Source: an uncultured Senegalimassilia sp. (GTDB taxonomy: Bacteria; Actinomycetota; Coriobacteriia; Coriobacteriales; Eggerthellaceae). Taken from it: a stretch of DNA of 64,000 nt. Positions within the stretch are counted from its first letter, which is position 1. Every line of letters begins with the position of its first letter. The stretch lies in the NCBI GenBank assembly GCA_934661765.1, contig CAKUJT010000002.1:42466-106465 (forward strand), given 5' to 3'. The notes under the pieces were generated by a model. It saw only the letters and a list, made by a program, of their open reading frames with translations, was not told the origin of the DNA and ran no database searches. This document shows positions 19,005 to 27,214 of this stretch, piece after piece. Made by a program: the position numbers and the translations under genes.

Positions 19005-20276
19005 CTAGCCGATCAGCTCGGTCATGCGGGCGGCCAGCGAGTCCCACGACACGGCGGTGGCGTCGAACCCGGTTCCCTCAAGGGGTCGCTCCGCCGCCGC
19101 TTGAAGCTGTTCGAGCAGCGCATCCGAAAGGCGCTGCTCGAAGGCCGGCAGATCCTCGGGAACGGGGACGTCGACGCCCTGAATACGCGGCGGCTCCACA
19201 AACGAGACGGGGGCATCGGCGAGGCTTGCATCGAGCCACGGCCGGATACCGGGCAGGCTCGTGACCACCGCGCGACATCCGCTCGCAAGCGCCTCCACCG
19301 TCACAAGCGGCAGTCCCTCGAAGAACGAGGGCAGCGCGAACACGTGGCTTTCATTATAGGAAAGCACCAGGTCGTCTTGAGAAACGCGGCCGCCGAACAC
19401 CACTGGGAAACGGCAACTGCCGGCCAGCTTCACGATACGGTCGTATTGAGCCTGGTCACTGTAACCGCCAACCAACCGCAGCTCCACGGCTTGCTGGTCG
19501 AGAGAAAGCAGATCCATGGCGCGTATAAGGCTTTCCACGCCCTTGGCGCGGCAGATCTTGCCCACGTACAGCACGCGCAACGGACGGGCGGCCCGCAGAC
19601 CGCCACGAGGAGCGAACTCCTGGGAGTTGTAACCGGTCCCCACGACGTGGATGCGATCGGCAGGCAGGTCGAACAACTCGGCGATCTCGGCCTTCTGCGC
19701 CTCGTGCAGTGCCATCACGCCATCGAGCGAGCGGACAGCTGCCACGATGCGGTCTTTCTCCAGATCATGGTTACGCAGCTGGCGAAGGTCGGTGGAATGG
19801 CAAACCGCCCAGATCGGGCACGGACGGGCCTTCCGACCCGCTGCTTCCCCATGCGTGTCCGGTGACCGATTTTCACCGGCTAACTCGTCGAGCACATCGC
19901 ACGCAGTCGAGCACGCCAAATACAGGTGATGGCAGATGATCGCATCGGGCCTGAAGTCGAGCACCGCTTGGCGGATGCGCTGCCCGAACACGCTGCGGAA
20001 GGCGTGGATCATCTCCGGCGTCATGTCGCGGTAACGCGTGGCCTCGTAGGGCATGACGTCGCTCATACCGCACACGGGAAACGGCAGCTCGGGGGTGCGG
20101 AAGCGCACCGGAAGGAACTCGACGCCGGGGGCGAGCTGCGGGGAGTCGTCTTTATCGATGCCTGCGATGACGGCCACCTGGTGCCCGGCGGCGGCCATGG
20201 AGGCGACCGTTTCGGCCAGGTACACGCCGCTGCCGGTGCTATCGGGCTTTTGGGCGGAGATGCAGAGGATGCGCAT
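19005..20276 (-). CDS. Glycosyltransferase, family 4 type
   Basis: A 423-residue cytosolic GT-B enzyme; sugar donor and acceptor are not evident. The N-terminal Rossmann half begins MRILCISAQKPDSTGSGVYLAETV, with the glycine-rich nucleotide-sugar loop, and the C-terminal half has RVLYVGKICRAKGVESLIRAM and the E-x7-E-type motif SFFEGLPLVTVEALASG. ATG at 20276 follows AAAGGAC; the longer upstream frame is Arg/Ala-rich and not convincing. Residues around 132-152 include GENRSPDT, encoded by a small inverted repeat (19859-19879), which looks like an insertion. It is set 53 bases after the aminotransferase gene. Confidence 0.85.
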   Translation of the reverse strand: MRILCISAQKPDSTGSGVYLAETVASMAAAGHQVAVIAGIDKDDSPQLAPGVEFLPVRFRTPELPFPVCGMSDVMPYEATRYRDMTPEMIHAFRSVFGQRIRQAVLDFRPDAIICHHLYLACSTACDVLDELAGENRSPDTHGEAAGRKARPCPIWAVCHSTDLRQLRNHDLEKDRIVAAVRSLDGVMALHEAQKAEIAELFDLPADRIHVVGTGYNSQEFAPRGGLRAARPLRVLYVGKICRAKGVESLIRAMDLLSLDQQAVELRLVGGYSDQAQYDRIVKLAGSCRFPVVFGGRVSQDDLVLSYNESHVFALPSFFEGLPLVTVEALASGCRAVVTSLPGIRPWLDASLADAPVSFVEPPRIQGVDVPVPEDLPAFEQRLSDALLEQLQAAAERPLEGTGFDATAVSWDSLAARMTELIG

Positions 20277-20329
20277 GAAGGTCCTTTCGGAATCTGGAAG
20301 CGTTGGGTTCGGGAACGTGGCGGAAAGCC

Positions 20330-21463
20330 CTATGAGCAGGCGATATCGCGCAACGCGTTCAGGGCTGCATCGCAATCCTGCGGCGAGTTCATGACCCCGA
20401 AGCTGAAGCGCACGATGCCCTGCTGCTGCGTGCCGAGCGCCGTGTGCATGAGCGGGGCGCAGTGCGCGCCGGGGCGGACGCACACGTCCCATCCCTGCGC
20501 CAGCCTATCGGCAATCTCGCCGGAATCGGCATCGCCGACGTTGACAGCCACGATGCCGCAACGCCGGCCCGATCCGCCGCCGAGGACCTGCACGCCGCGG
20601 ATATCCGCCACACCGTCCAGGAAACGCGCGACCAACCCTTCGATATGCGCTTGCACGTCGGCCACGCCGCGCTCGTTCAGCCAGGTGCACCCCGCCGCAA
20701 GGCCCGCCAGGCCGTGCGCATTTGCCGTACCCGCCTCGAGCGCCTCGGGCATGAAGCGCGGATGGCGCGCGTCGAAGCTATGCACACCCGAACCGCCTTC
20801 CACAAGCGGGGCGATATCAAGGCCCGGGCGCACGCACAGCCCGCCGGTGCCCTGCGGCCCGTACAGGCTCTTATGTCCGGTGAAGCACACGACGTCGGCG
20901 CCGATGCCCGATGCCGAGAACGCCCATGCGCCGGCCGTCTGCGCCGCATCGAGGACGAACAGCGCGCCGGCCTTATGGGCGAAGGCGGCCATGCGCTCGA
21001 TGTCGTACACATCGCCGGTTACGTTCGAGGCATGCGTGACCACGACCAGGCTGGCGCCGACAAGCGCTCGCTCGTAGGATTCCCAGTCAAGCGAGCCATC
21101 GGACAGGATGGCGGCGACGCGCACCTGGCAGCCGCGCTCATCGCGCGCGCGATTGAGCGGGCGAAGCACGGAGTTGTGTGAAGCGGCCGTGGTAACCGCG
21201 ATGCCGCCCGCAGGCAACAACCCTTCGATGGCGATGTTGAGAGCCATGGTGGCGTTCAAGGCGAACGAAACGCTGCCGGCTCCCCAAGCGTCGAGCAGGT
21301 CGGAAACCGCCTGCCGAGCCCCGAACACCGCCATGCTCGCATCGAGCGCCGCCTGGTGCGAACCGCGCCCAGGGCCGCCGAACGACGTCATGGCGCCGCA
21401 CACCGCATCGATGACGGCCTGGGGCTTGTGCATGGTGGTGGCCGCATTGTCTAGATAGATCAT
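20330..21463 (-). CDS. Class V aminotransferase, cysteine desulfurase / selenocysteine lyase-like
   Basis: A 377-residue PLP enzyme that probably removes S or Se from cysteine or selenocysteine. The PLP lysine is in CFTGHKSLYGPQG (about residue 192); a C-terminal VRPGAHCAPLMHTALG holds a likely active-site Cys; MIYLDNAATT starts the fold. It resembles the cysteine desulfurase family often found beside selenium genes. Context (selD, YedF, DUF3343 protein nearby) suggests selenium delivery to SelD, but a plain sulfur role, for example for ThiI, is possible. The dehydratase activase lies upstream on the same strand after 176 bases. Confidence 0.82.
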   Translation of the reverse strand: MIYLDNAATTMHKPQAVIDAVCGAMTSFGGPGRGSHQAALDASMAVFGARQAVSDLLDAWGAGSVSFALNATMALNIAIEGLLPAGGIAVTTAASHNSVLRPLNRARDERGCQVRVAAILSDGSLDWESYERALVGASLVVVTHASNVTGDVYDIERMAAFAHKAGALFVLDAAQTAGAWAFSASGIGADVVCFTGHKSLYGPQGTGGLCVRPGLDIAPLVEGGSGVHSFDARHPRFMPEALEAGTANAHGLAGLAAGCTWLNERGVADVQAHIEGLVARFLDGVADIRGVQVLGGGSGRRCGIVAVNVGDADSGEIADRLAQGWDVCVRPGAHCAPLMHTALGTQQQGIVRFSFGVMNSPQDCDAALNALRDIACS

Positions 21464-21639
21464 GATTTGTGCCCTATCGATCGAAAGAGATAACGGTTAC
21501 CGATTTTCACCGGCACCCTGAGAGCGTTCTGCAAATAGATGGAGCCGGCGGATGCGCCCGCGAAACGCGCAGGTCAAACCGCAAGGCGAAAGCCGCACAG
21601 CCCATCCGCGAACAGCAACGTCGGCAACGGCGCGAAACG

Positions 21640-22407
21640 CTACGCTGCGCCTGCCATCTCGGCGGCGATGATAGCCGCGCCCAAGGCCCCCGCGAAACGC
21701 GCGTCGGGGCAAGAACCCACCGGCGCGCCCAACTCGGCCTCCAAGCGTGCGCGAACGTAATCGTTTTCGCACAAGCCGCCCGTAAGATGATATCGCGCCG
21801 CAGGGACCTGCCCCACCAGCGTGCACACGCGCGCCACAACCGAATCGATGACGCCGCGCGCGATGTTCTCGCGCGGCTCGCCCTTGCCCACCAAGGAGAT
21901 GACCTCGGATTCCGCGAACACCGTGCACATGTTGGAGATGACGGTAGGCTGTCCTGCCGCCGCCAAGCGGGCAAGCTCGGCTTGGCTTACGGCCAATCGG
22001 TCGGCCATGATCTCCAAGAAGCGACCGGTTCCCGCAGAGCATTTGTCGTTCATGACGAACTTGCGAACCTTGCCGCCGGCAAGGCCGATGGCCTTGGTGT
22101 CCTGCCCGCCGATATCGATGACGGTGCCGTCTTCGCCGAAGAGCGCCGCCGCGCCGCGAGCGTGGCAGGTGATCTCGGTGACCACCTTGTTGGCATACGG
22201 CACGGCCACACGGCCGTACCCCGTGGCGACCACCGGCATCTCGCCCACTTCGAAGCCCTCGCAGGAAAGCGCACAGCGCACCTGCTCGGCAACTTCCACG
22301 CTGGAGAACCCGGTGGGGATGACCAGCTTGAACGCGATAGCGCCCGAAGGGTCCGCGACGACGGCTTTCGTAGCCGTCGATCCGATATCGATGCCGATAC
22401 CCGCCAT
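21640..22407 (-). CDS. 2-hydroxyacyl-CoA dehydratase-type activase (ATPase)
   Basis: A 255-residue ASKHA-fold ATPase that, in this family, uses ATP to push an electron at very low potential onto a partner iron-sulfur enzyme. It has the phosphate loop GIDIGSTATKAVV (about 4-16), DIGGQDTKAI (about 97), and the two cysteines that hold the dimer-bridging [4Fe-4S] cluster, in NDKCSAGTGRFLE and VISNMCTVFAESE. ATG at 22407 behind AAGGAG. The partner is probably the dehydratase-like protein at 24704-25882; the two are split by selD and others. Also resembles the reductase of double-cubane proteins (YjiL-like). Confidence 0.9.
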   Translation of the reverse strand: MAGIGIDIGSTATKAVVADPSGAIAFKLVIPTGFSSVEVAEQVRCALSCEGFEVGEMPVVATGYGRVAVPYANKVVTEITCHARGAAALFGEDGTVIDIGGQDTKAIGLAGGKVRKFVMNDKCSAGTGRFLEIMADRLAVSQAELARLAAAGQPTVISNMCTVFAESEVISLVGKGEPRENIARGVIDSVVARVCTLVGQVPAARYHLTGGLCENDYVRARLEAELGAPVGSCPDARFAGALGAAIIAAEMAGAA

Positions 22408-22501
22408 GTACGTCGCTCCTTGTCCTCGGTTTCGGTCCCATGAGGCTCCGCCGTTGCCGCGCTTAGACCTTGATGCAAAACTATGCATACCATGTTCCGA
22501 C

Positions 22502-22507
22502 TATACT
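22502..22507 (+). promoter_or_regulatory. Candidate -10 box of selD
   Basis: TATACT, partly repeated five bases on as a second TATACT. It stands 46 bases before the selD ATG in the divergent gap; no convincing -35 box. Confidence 0.35.
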
Positions 22508-22552
22508 ATACTGGCAATGATACCAACCTGACCCCATAAGAAAGGACCGCGC

Positions 22553-23644
22553 ATGAGCACGGACAACCCTGCGAACGGCGCAATGTGCGACGGCGATCGC
22601 ATACGCCTGACCACGCTCACCGACAAGGGAGGTTGAGCGGCAAAATGGGGTCCGGGAGACCTCTCCGAGATTTTACGCGACATCGCGCCGGCCGTGCCCG
22701 ACCCGAACCTGCTGCTAGGCTTCGACACCGCAGACGACGCCGCGGTTTGGCAGGTGGACAAGGACAACGCCGCTGTGCTGACGCTCGACTTCTTCACCCC
22801 TGTAGTGGACGACCCGTACGAGTTCGGCGCCGTTGCCGCGGCCAACGCCCTGTCCGACGTGTTCGCCATGGGCGGCAGGCCCGTCACCGCGCTCAACATC
22901 CTGGCCTTCCCCAGCTGCATGGGCACCGAAGTGGTGGGAGACGTGCTGCGCGGCGGCGCGGACAAGGTGCGCGAAGCCGGGGCGTTCGTAGTGGGCGGCC
23001 ATTCCATCGAGGACGACGAGCCCAAGTACGGCCTTTCCGTATTTGGCCTGGTGCACCCCGAGCGCATGGTGCGAAACGGCGGGGCGCAGCCAGGAGATGC
23101 GCTGTACTACACGAAAACGCTCGGCACGGGCATCATGAACGCCGCGCTGCGGGCGAAGCTGCGAACCGACGAGGACCTGCGCCCGGTCATCGACGGCATG
23201 ATGGAGCTTAACCGCGCGGCCGCCGAGGCCATGCTGGAATGCGATGTGCACGCCTGCACCGATGTCACCGGCTTCGGCCTTGCCGGGCATCTGCATGAGA
23301 TGCTCGAAGCGTCGGGGTGCGCAGCGCGCCTGGACTGGGACGCTTTACCGCTGTTCGACGGCGTGTACGAGCTTTCGTGCGATTACTGCCGCCCCGGCAA
23401 GACGTTCGGCATCATCGACTGGGCAAGCGCGTTCGTGGAGCAAGGCAGCATCGACGATTTCGAGTTCGACGACCGCATGGGCGTGCTGTGCGACCCGCAA
23501 ACCTCCGGCGGCCTGCTCGTGGCCATCCCGCCCGAGAACGCAAGCCGTTTCGAGGCGGAATGCGAGCAACGCCAAGGGCGCAAACCCTCCCGAATCGGAA
23601 CGTTCGAAGCCGGTCCGGCGGGCAAGATCTTCGTGAACTGGTGA
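22553..23644 (+). CDS. selD: Selenophosphate synthetase containing selenocysteine (UGA codon 28)
   Basis: SelD makes selenophosphate from selenide and ATP, the Se donor for tRNA-Sec. The full protein is 363 residues: ATG at 22553 behind AAAGGAC, and an in-frame TGA at 22634-22636 encodes residue 28. The reading around it is LTDKGGUAAKWGPGDL, exactly where family members have GGCAAK with the catalytic Cys followed by Lys. The rest includes DDAAVW, NALSDVFAMGGRP, VGGHSIED, DVTGFGLAGHL and DPQTSGGLLVA, all typical. A hairpin fitting a bacterial SECIS follows the TGA. Annotation that stops at TGA would call a start near 22694 and lose the active site. Confidence 0.95.
22642..22674 (+). promoter_or_regulatory. 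Bacterial SECIS element in selD
   Basis: In mRNA, GGGGUC (22647-22652) pairs with GACCUC (22658-22663) around a CGGGA loop, and AAAAU pairs with AUUUU below an internal loop. The stem starts 10 bases after the UGA, the right place for SelB binding. Confidence 0.75.
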
Positions 23645-23759
23645 GCGCGAAGGCCGGTGCACGCGCGAGCCGATCAGTCGCCGCGCACAACCGTGCATCA
23701 GGCAATGCGCCGGTTGACCCGGCGGCGCATATAGCCGCAACAAGCAAGACGTAAAACAA

Positions 23760-23788
23760 GGGGAGCCGTCAAACGACGGCTCCCCTTT
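23760..23788. terminator. Bidirectional terminator between selD and the DUF3343 gene
   Basis: A perfect 11-bp stem (23760-23770 with 23775-23785) with a four-base loop. TTTCGTT follows on the plus strand and TTGTTTT on the minus strand. It separates two convergent transcripts. Confidence 0.85.
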
Positions 23789-23791
23789 CGT

Positions 23792-24049
23792 TCAATACAA
23801 ATCCACTTCGGTGATGGCCTCGTAGGCAAGCCCCCGCTGCTCAAGCGCCTGCTCGAGCGCATCGCGCTGCTCGGCAGGAACACTCCAAGCAAGGCCGCAT
23901 CCTGCCGAGATCTCCGAAGGCACCGGGATGACGCGCCCCGGCAGGCAGCCGCCGGCCGCGGCGGCCTGCACGGCCATCGCATCGGCCGTGCAATGAAACG
24001 TCGCCACCGCATGCGGCGTTTTGCATCGCTGCATCCTACATACCGCCAA
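23792..24049 (-). CDS. DUF3343 protein, putative Se/S carrier
   Basis: A small protein of about 85 residues. FHCTADAMAVQAAA, then GRVIPVPSEISAGCGLAWSVP match the DUF3343 family, whose members lie beside selD and yedF and may carry Se or S on a conserved Cys (here in SAGCGLA). The function is not proven for the family. The start is unclear: TTG at 24049 lies three bases after the yedF stop and would be coupled; an ATG at 24034 is the alternative. Last gene of the dehydratase-yedF-DUF3343 operon. Confidence 0.8.
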   Translation of the reverse strand: MAVCRMQRCKTPHAVATFHCTADAMAVQAAAAGGCLPGRVIPVPSEISAGCGLAWSVPAEQRDALEQALEQRGLAYEAITEVDLY

Positions 24050-24052
24050 CGG

Positions 24053-24652
24053 TTAGGGGCGCACGACGACGCCGGCCTGAAGCTGCTTCTCGACGATGAC
24101 GTACATGTTCGTCACCTCGCCCACCGCAAGCTTATCGGCGATGCCGAAATGGTTGAGGCAGGTTCCGCAGCTAAAGATCTCCACGCCTGCTTCGGCCAGC
24201 TTTTTCAAATCGTCGAGCACGGGGCTGCCCTCGACGGTCAGATGCACGCCGCCATTGTAGGCCAGGATTGCCGCCGGCAGCTCGTCTTGCTGGGTAAGCG
24301 CGAACACGAACGCCTTCATAAGCGTGGCGCCCAGTTCATCGTCGCCTGCGCCCATGAACTCGCTGGACAGCACGACCACCTTGCTGCCCGCCGGCACGAG
24401 CGGCTGACACTCTTCGCACACCTCGGCGGCAGCCTGCGCGCCCTTCGTAAAGGTCACGGCGAACTCCGCCTCGCCACGCTCCTCGGAAGCGGTTTCGATC
24501 TTAAGCGACTTACCGAGGTTCTCCAGGTTGTGCATGGCCGTCTTGTTGTCCACCAACACCTCAAGGGCGCCCTCGCCCATGCCGGCAAGGGCCTTCTTCG
24601 CGTTCACCACGGGCAACGGGCACGCCTGTCCCTTGCAATCGAGCTTCTCCAT
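24053..24652 (-). CDS. yedF: Selenium metabolism protein YedF
   Basis: A 199-residue protein with a TusA/SirA-like N-terminal domain (MEKLDCKGQACPLPVVNAKKAL, with the CPLP motif) and a C-terminal DsrE-like domain (VVVLSSEFMGAGDDELGATL ... EIFSCGTCLNHFGI). This fusion is known as YedF and co-occurs with SelD. It is thought to handle Se or S at its cysteines, but the reaction is not settled. ATG at 24652 follows GGAAAGGAG. It lies 51 bases after the dehydratase-like gene and is coupled to the DUF3343 gene. Confidence 0.9.
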   Translation of the reverse strand: MEKLDCKGQACPLPVVNAKKALAGMGEGALEVLVDNKTAMHNLENLGKSLKIETASEERGEAEFAVTFTKGAQAAAEVCEECQPLVPAGSKVVVLSSEFMGAGDDELGATLMKAFVFALTQQDELPAAILAYNGGVHLTVEGSPVLDDLKKLAEAGVEIFSCGTCLNHFGIADKLAVGEVTNMYVIVEKQLQAGVVVRP

Positions 24653-24703
24653 GAGCATCTCCTTTCCGCGGCGTTTTGCGCCGCACTTGCGCAAATCTTT
24701 CCG

Positions 24704-25882
24704 CTACAGCATCTCGATGAACGCGCCCAGGCGGGTCTCCACCTGGCCGGCATCGTTGGTGGAGTAGTCGGTTTCAAGCTTCATGTAAGGCACGCCGGCC
24801 TGCTCACAGGCGCGCTGTACGCGCACGGCCTCGATGTTGAAGGTGTGGCATGCCTGCAGCACCACTTCGACCACGCCGTCGACCTTGTATTTCTCCACCA
24901 TGTCCATCATATGCTCGATGCGGCCGTCGTTGGGCGACATGACCGAGCAATTGATCTGCAGATAGCGATCGGAGATGGCGCGCAGGATGTCGGGCGCGTC
25001 CTCGTCGACGAGCATGCCCTGCGTGCGTTCGCCGGAGCAATCGTCTATGCACACGATCACTCCGCCGGCGCGTTCGGCGGTCATGCCCACCTTCTGGATG
25101 ACGCCGCCCGTGGGGCAGCCCGTGATCATGATGCGCTTGGCGCTGGCGGGAACCGGGCGCTCCCCCGCCTCGTAGGCGCTGCGGCGCTTTTCCGCCAGGT
25201 CCTCGAGGGTTTGCGCATAGGAATCGACGTCGAAGCTGAACGTTGCGCGCAGCAAAGTGGCCATAAGCTCCACGCCGCTCATGGCGGGGGGCTCGTTTTG
25301 CTGCAGGTTGTACAGGTCCATCACGGCGCGACGAACGCGGTTGCGCTTACGCACCGCCTCGCGCAGCGCCTCGTCGGTGATCTCCACGTCGAAGCGCTGC
25401 TCAAGCTCCTGTTTGAGCAGCTTGCATTCCTCATACCAGATATCGCCGGCATAGCTGCGGTTGCGGGCCTGGGGCAGCTGCATGACGTACACGGGTTTGA
25501 TGTCTGCGAGCAGCTCGTACATCTTCTTCTTACCGTCGCAGGTGGTCTCACCCAAGATCATGTCGCTGAAGTAGGTGAAGGGGCATTTGTCGGTGAGCGC
25601 GAAGCCGTAGGTGCCCTTGATGAGCGGGCAGAGGTTTTTCGGCAGCACCGTCTCAGCATCGGGGATGGTCTCGTTGTTCATGCCGCACAGGCCCACCGCG
25701 CCCGCGCCCGCGGCGTCCACCAGCTCGAGCGGGCTGTACGAGCACAGGTAGCCGCACAGCTTGCCACCTTCCTGCTTGTAGTTCATGGCGTTGACGAAGC
25801 TGGCGCGGCGCGCCTCGTCGAAGGTGTCGTAGATCCCGGGCAGGTCGACAGGAACCGCCGGTTCGTTTGCGGGTTCGAGCAT
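24704..25882 (-). CDS. 2-hydroxyacyl-CoA dehydratase-like / double-cubane cluster protein
   Basis: A 392-residue member of the HgdB/FldB superfamily: [23 protein letters not shown] near residue 40, [14 protein letters not shown] near 81, ITGCPTGG near 253 and [11 protein letters not shown] near 337 supply the cysteines. Only one such subunit is present, unlike the two-subunit dehydratases, which points to the single-subunit YjiM-like group, some of which bind a double-cubane [8Fe] cluster and reduce small molecules. Electrons would come from the activase at 21640-22407. The substrate is unknown. First gene of an operon with yedF and DUF3343, implying a selenium-linked role. Confidence 0.85.
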   Translation of the reverse strand: MLEPANEPAVPVDLPGIYDTFDEARRASFVNAMNYKQEGGKLCGYLCSYSPLELVDAAGAGAVGLCGMNNETIPDAETVLPKNLCPLIKGTYGFALTDKCPFTYFSDMILGETTCDGKKKMYELLADIKPVYVMQLPQARNRSYAGDIWYEECKLLKQELEQRFDVEITDEALREAVRKRNRVRRAVMDLYNLQQNEPPAMSGVELMATLLRATFSFDVDSYAQTLEDLAEKRRSAYEAGERPVPASAKRIMITGCPTGGVIQKVGMTAERAGGVIVCIDDCSGERTQGMLVDEDAPDILRAISDRYLQINCSVMSPNDGRIEHMMDMVEKYKVDGVVEVVLQACHTFNIEAVRVQRACEQAGVPYMKLETDYSTNDAGQVETRLGAFIEML

Positions 25883-25943
25883 GAAAGCCTCTATTCATTT
25901 TCTCGTCTGTGATGATGCGGGCGCAAAAGGGTATGCGCATGTG

Positions 25944-25961
25944 ACGCAAGCGTGCTTGCGT
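25944..25961. promoter_or_regulatory. Perfect palindrome upstream of the dehydratase-like gene
   Basis: ACGCAAGC and GCTTGCGT separated by two bases, 62 bases before the ATG and 51 bases after the -10 box. The two-base centre suits a dimeric DNA-binding repressor better than an RNA hairpin. Confidence 0.5.
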
Positions 25962-26011
25962 ATGCAGAATGATGCGCGCCCGAAGGCAGAAAACGGCGCG
26001 TCTTTCGATTG

Positions 26012-26020
26012 ACTATAGCA
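26012..26020 (-). promoter_or_regulatory. Extended -10 promoter of the dehydratase-yedF operon
   Basis: TGCTATAGT on the minus strand, an extended -10 box with no clear -35. It would give a leader of about 120 bases. Confidence 0.45.
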
Positions 26021-26045
26021 CCGCCGCCCAACCGCGCCGCCGCGC

Positions 26046-26085
26046 AAAACGAAAACGGCACCTGCAATCCGCAAGTGCCGTTTTC
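26046..26085 (-). terminator. Terminator of the FNT channel gene
   Basis: A 15-bp stem with one mismatch (26071-26085 with 26051-26065), five-base loop, and GTTTTG after it on the minus strand. It begins 36 bases after the stop. Confidence 0.8.
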
Positions 26086-26120
26086 GAAGCCGATGTTAAC
26101 GCGAATGCGCAACCGCAATG

Positions 26121-26963
26121 CTACTTCGCGCTGTTCCTAGCGTACACGAACCAGTAGGCAAGACCTACCAGGACGCCACCGATGATGTTGCCCACCGTGG
26201 CGGCGGACAGGTTGTACAGGATGGCCGTCACGTCAAGCGCACCGGCGTTGGCGACCGCGGCGCCGAACCCGGCGGACTTCATGAGCAGGCCCGTGGGCAG
26301 GAAGAACATGTTCGCCACGCAGTGCTCGAAGCCGGCAGCCACGAAGAAGCTGATGGGGAGCATGATGCCAAGGACCTTGTCCACCACGGTACGCGCGGAG
26401 AAGCCGATCCACACCGCCAGGCATACCATAACGTTGCACATGATGCCCTTGGCCATGAGCACGAGCCAATCGGGGGTGACCTTGCCGACGGCCACCGACA
26501 CCATGGCGTTGCCCACGGCGCCGCCGTTCATCGCGCCGACGCCGCACCAATAGATGAGCGCCACCACGATAAGCGAACCAACCAGGTTGCCGAGCCACAC
26601 GATGACCCAGTTGCGCACCAGGCCGCCAAGCTTGATCTTCTTCGAAGCCAGGCCCGTCACCATGAGCATATTACCGGTGAACAGCTCGGCTCCGCAGCAC
26701 AGCACGAGCACAAGGCCCAAGCTGAAGCAGATGCCGCCGACCATGCGCTGAGCGGCGAACGGCACCGCCGAGTCGCCCAGGAACACCAGGAAATACGTTG
26801 CGCCGAACGCGATGAACGCGCCGGCAAGCATTGCCAGCACGAAGCACTTCGCGCCTGCCATGCCGGCCTTGCCGACGGCCAGCGTCTCGGCCTTCGCCTC
26901 GATCTCGGCGGGGCCGAGCGCATCAGGTCGTAGGGCTTTCACATCCGATTGATCCATTGCCAT
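26121..26963 (-). CDS. Formate/nitrite transporter (FNT) family channel
   Basis: A 280-residue pentameric-channel family protein (FocA/NirC) with six membrane segments, the family motif CGAELFTGNMLM near residue 100 and the second-half FEHCVANMFFLP. It moves formate, nitrite, hydrosulfide or other small anions; the sequence does not say which. I start at ATG 26963 because GGGGGAGG precedes it at good distance and the longer frame lacks one. It is divergent from selA and lies upstream of the dehydratase operon. A selenium or sulfur anion is an attractive but unproven cargo; formate is likelier by family. Confidence 0.9.
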   Translation of the reverse strand: MAMDQSDVKALRPDALGPAEIEAKAETLAVGKAGMAGAKCFVLAMLAGAFIAFGATYFLVFLGDSAVPFAAQRMVGGICFSLGLVLVLCCGAELFTGNMLMVTGLASKKIKLGGLVRNWVIVWLGNLVGSLIVVALIYWCGVGAMNGGAVGNAMVSVAVGKVTPDWLVLMAKGIMCNVMVCLAVWIGFSARTVVDKVLGIMLPISFFVAAGFEHCVANMFFLPTGLLMKSAGFGAAVANAGALDVTAILYNLSAATVGNIIGGVLVGLAYWFVYARNSAK

Positions 26964-27140
26964 GGAAACCTCCCCCTGTTCGCAATCTTTCGTCTTTAGG
27001 AAAAACACGATAATTTTTGCATGGCTACGCGCGTGAAACGTCCTCATTAGCGCGAACGGCGCGAATTGACCCGTCTGCGATAGCATTTGCCGGGCATTTG
27101 GCGCACTCACCGCCTTGCTCCGAGCCGTTGCGAGCTTGCC

Positions 27141-27149
27141 TGCTATATT
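27141..27149 (+). promoter_or_regulatory. Extended -10 promoter of selAB
   Basis: TGCTATATT, an extended -10 box 66 bases before the selA ATG. No strong -35 box. Confidence 0.45.
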
Positions 27150-27165
27150 GAGCTACGGAAAACCC

Positions 27166-27189
27166 GCGGCGCCCCTTGAACGGCGCCGC
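27166..27189 (+). promoter_or_regulatory. Hairpin in the selA leader
   Basis: GCGGCGCC pairs with GGCGCCGC around an eight-base loop, 26 bases before the selA start. Known precedent: a SECIS-like hairpin in the E. coli selA leader. Here the loop is CCTTGAAC and likeness to the selD SECIS is slight. Confidence 0.4.
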
Positions 27190-27214
27190 CGCACGCTATA
27201 AGGAAAGAGGATCC

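Noticed and set aside
23642..23644. Readthrough of the selD stop TGA as a second selenocysteine
   Set aside because: Preceding residues KIFVNW are the normal SelD C-terminus and the following codons look random and Arg-rich.
23993..25912. Long plus-strand open frame opposite yedF and the dehydratase-like gene
   Set aside because: It is the antisense shadow of two well-supported genes; the translation is His/Leu/Ala-rich and matches no family.
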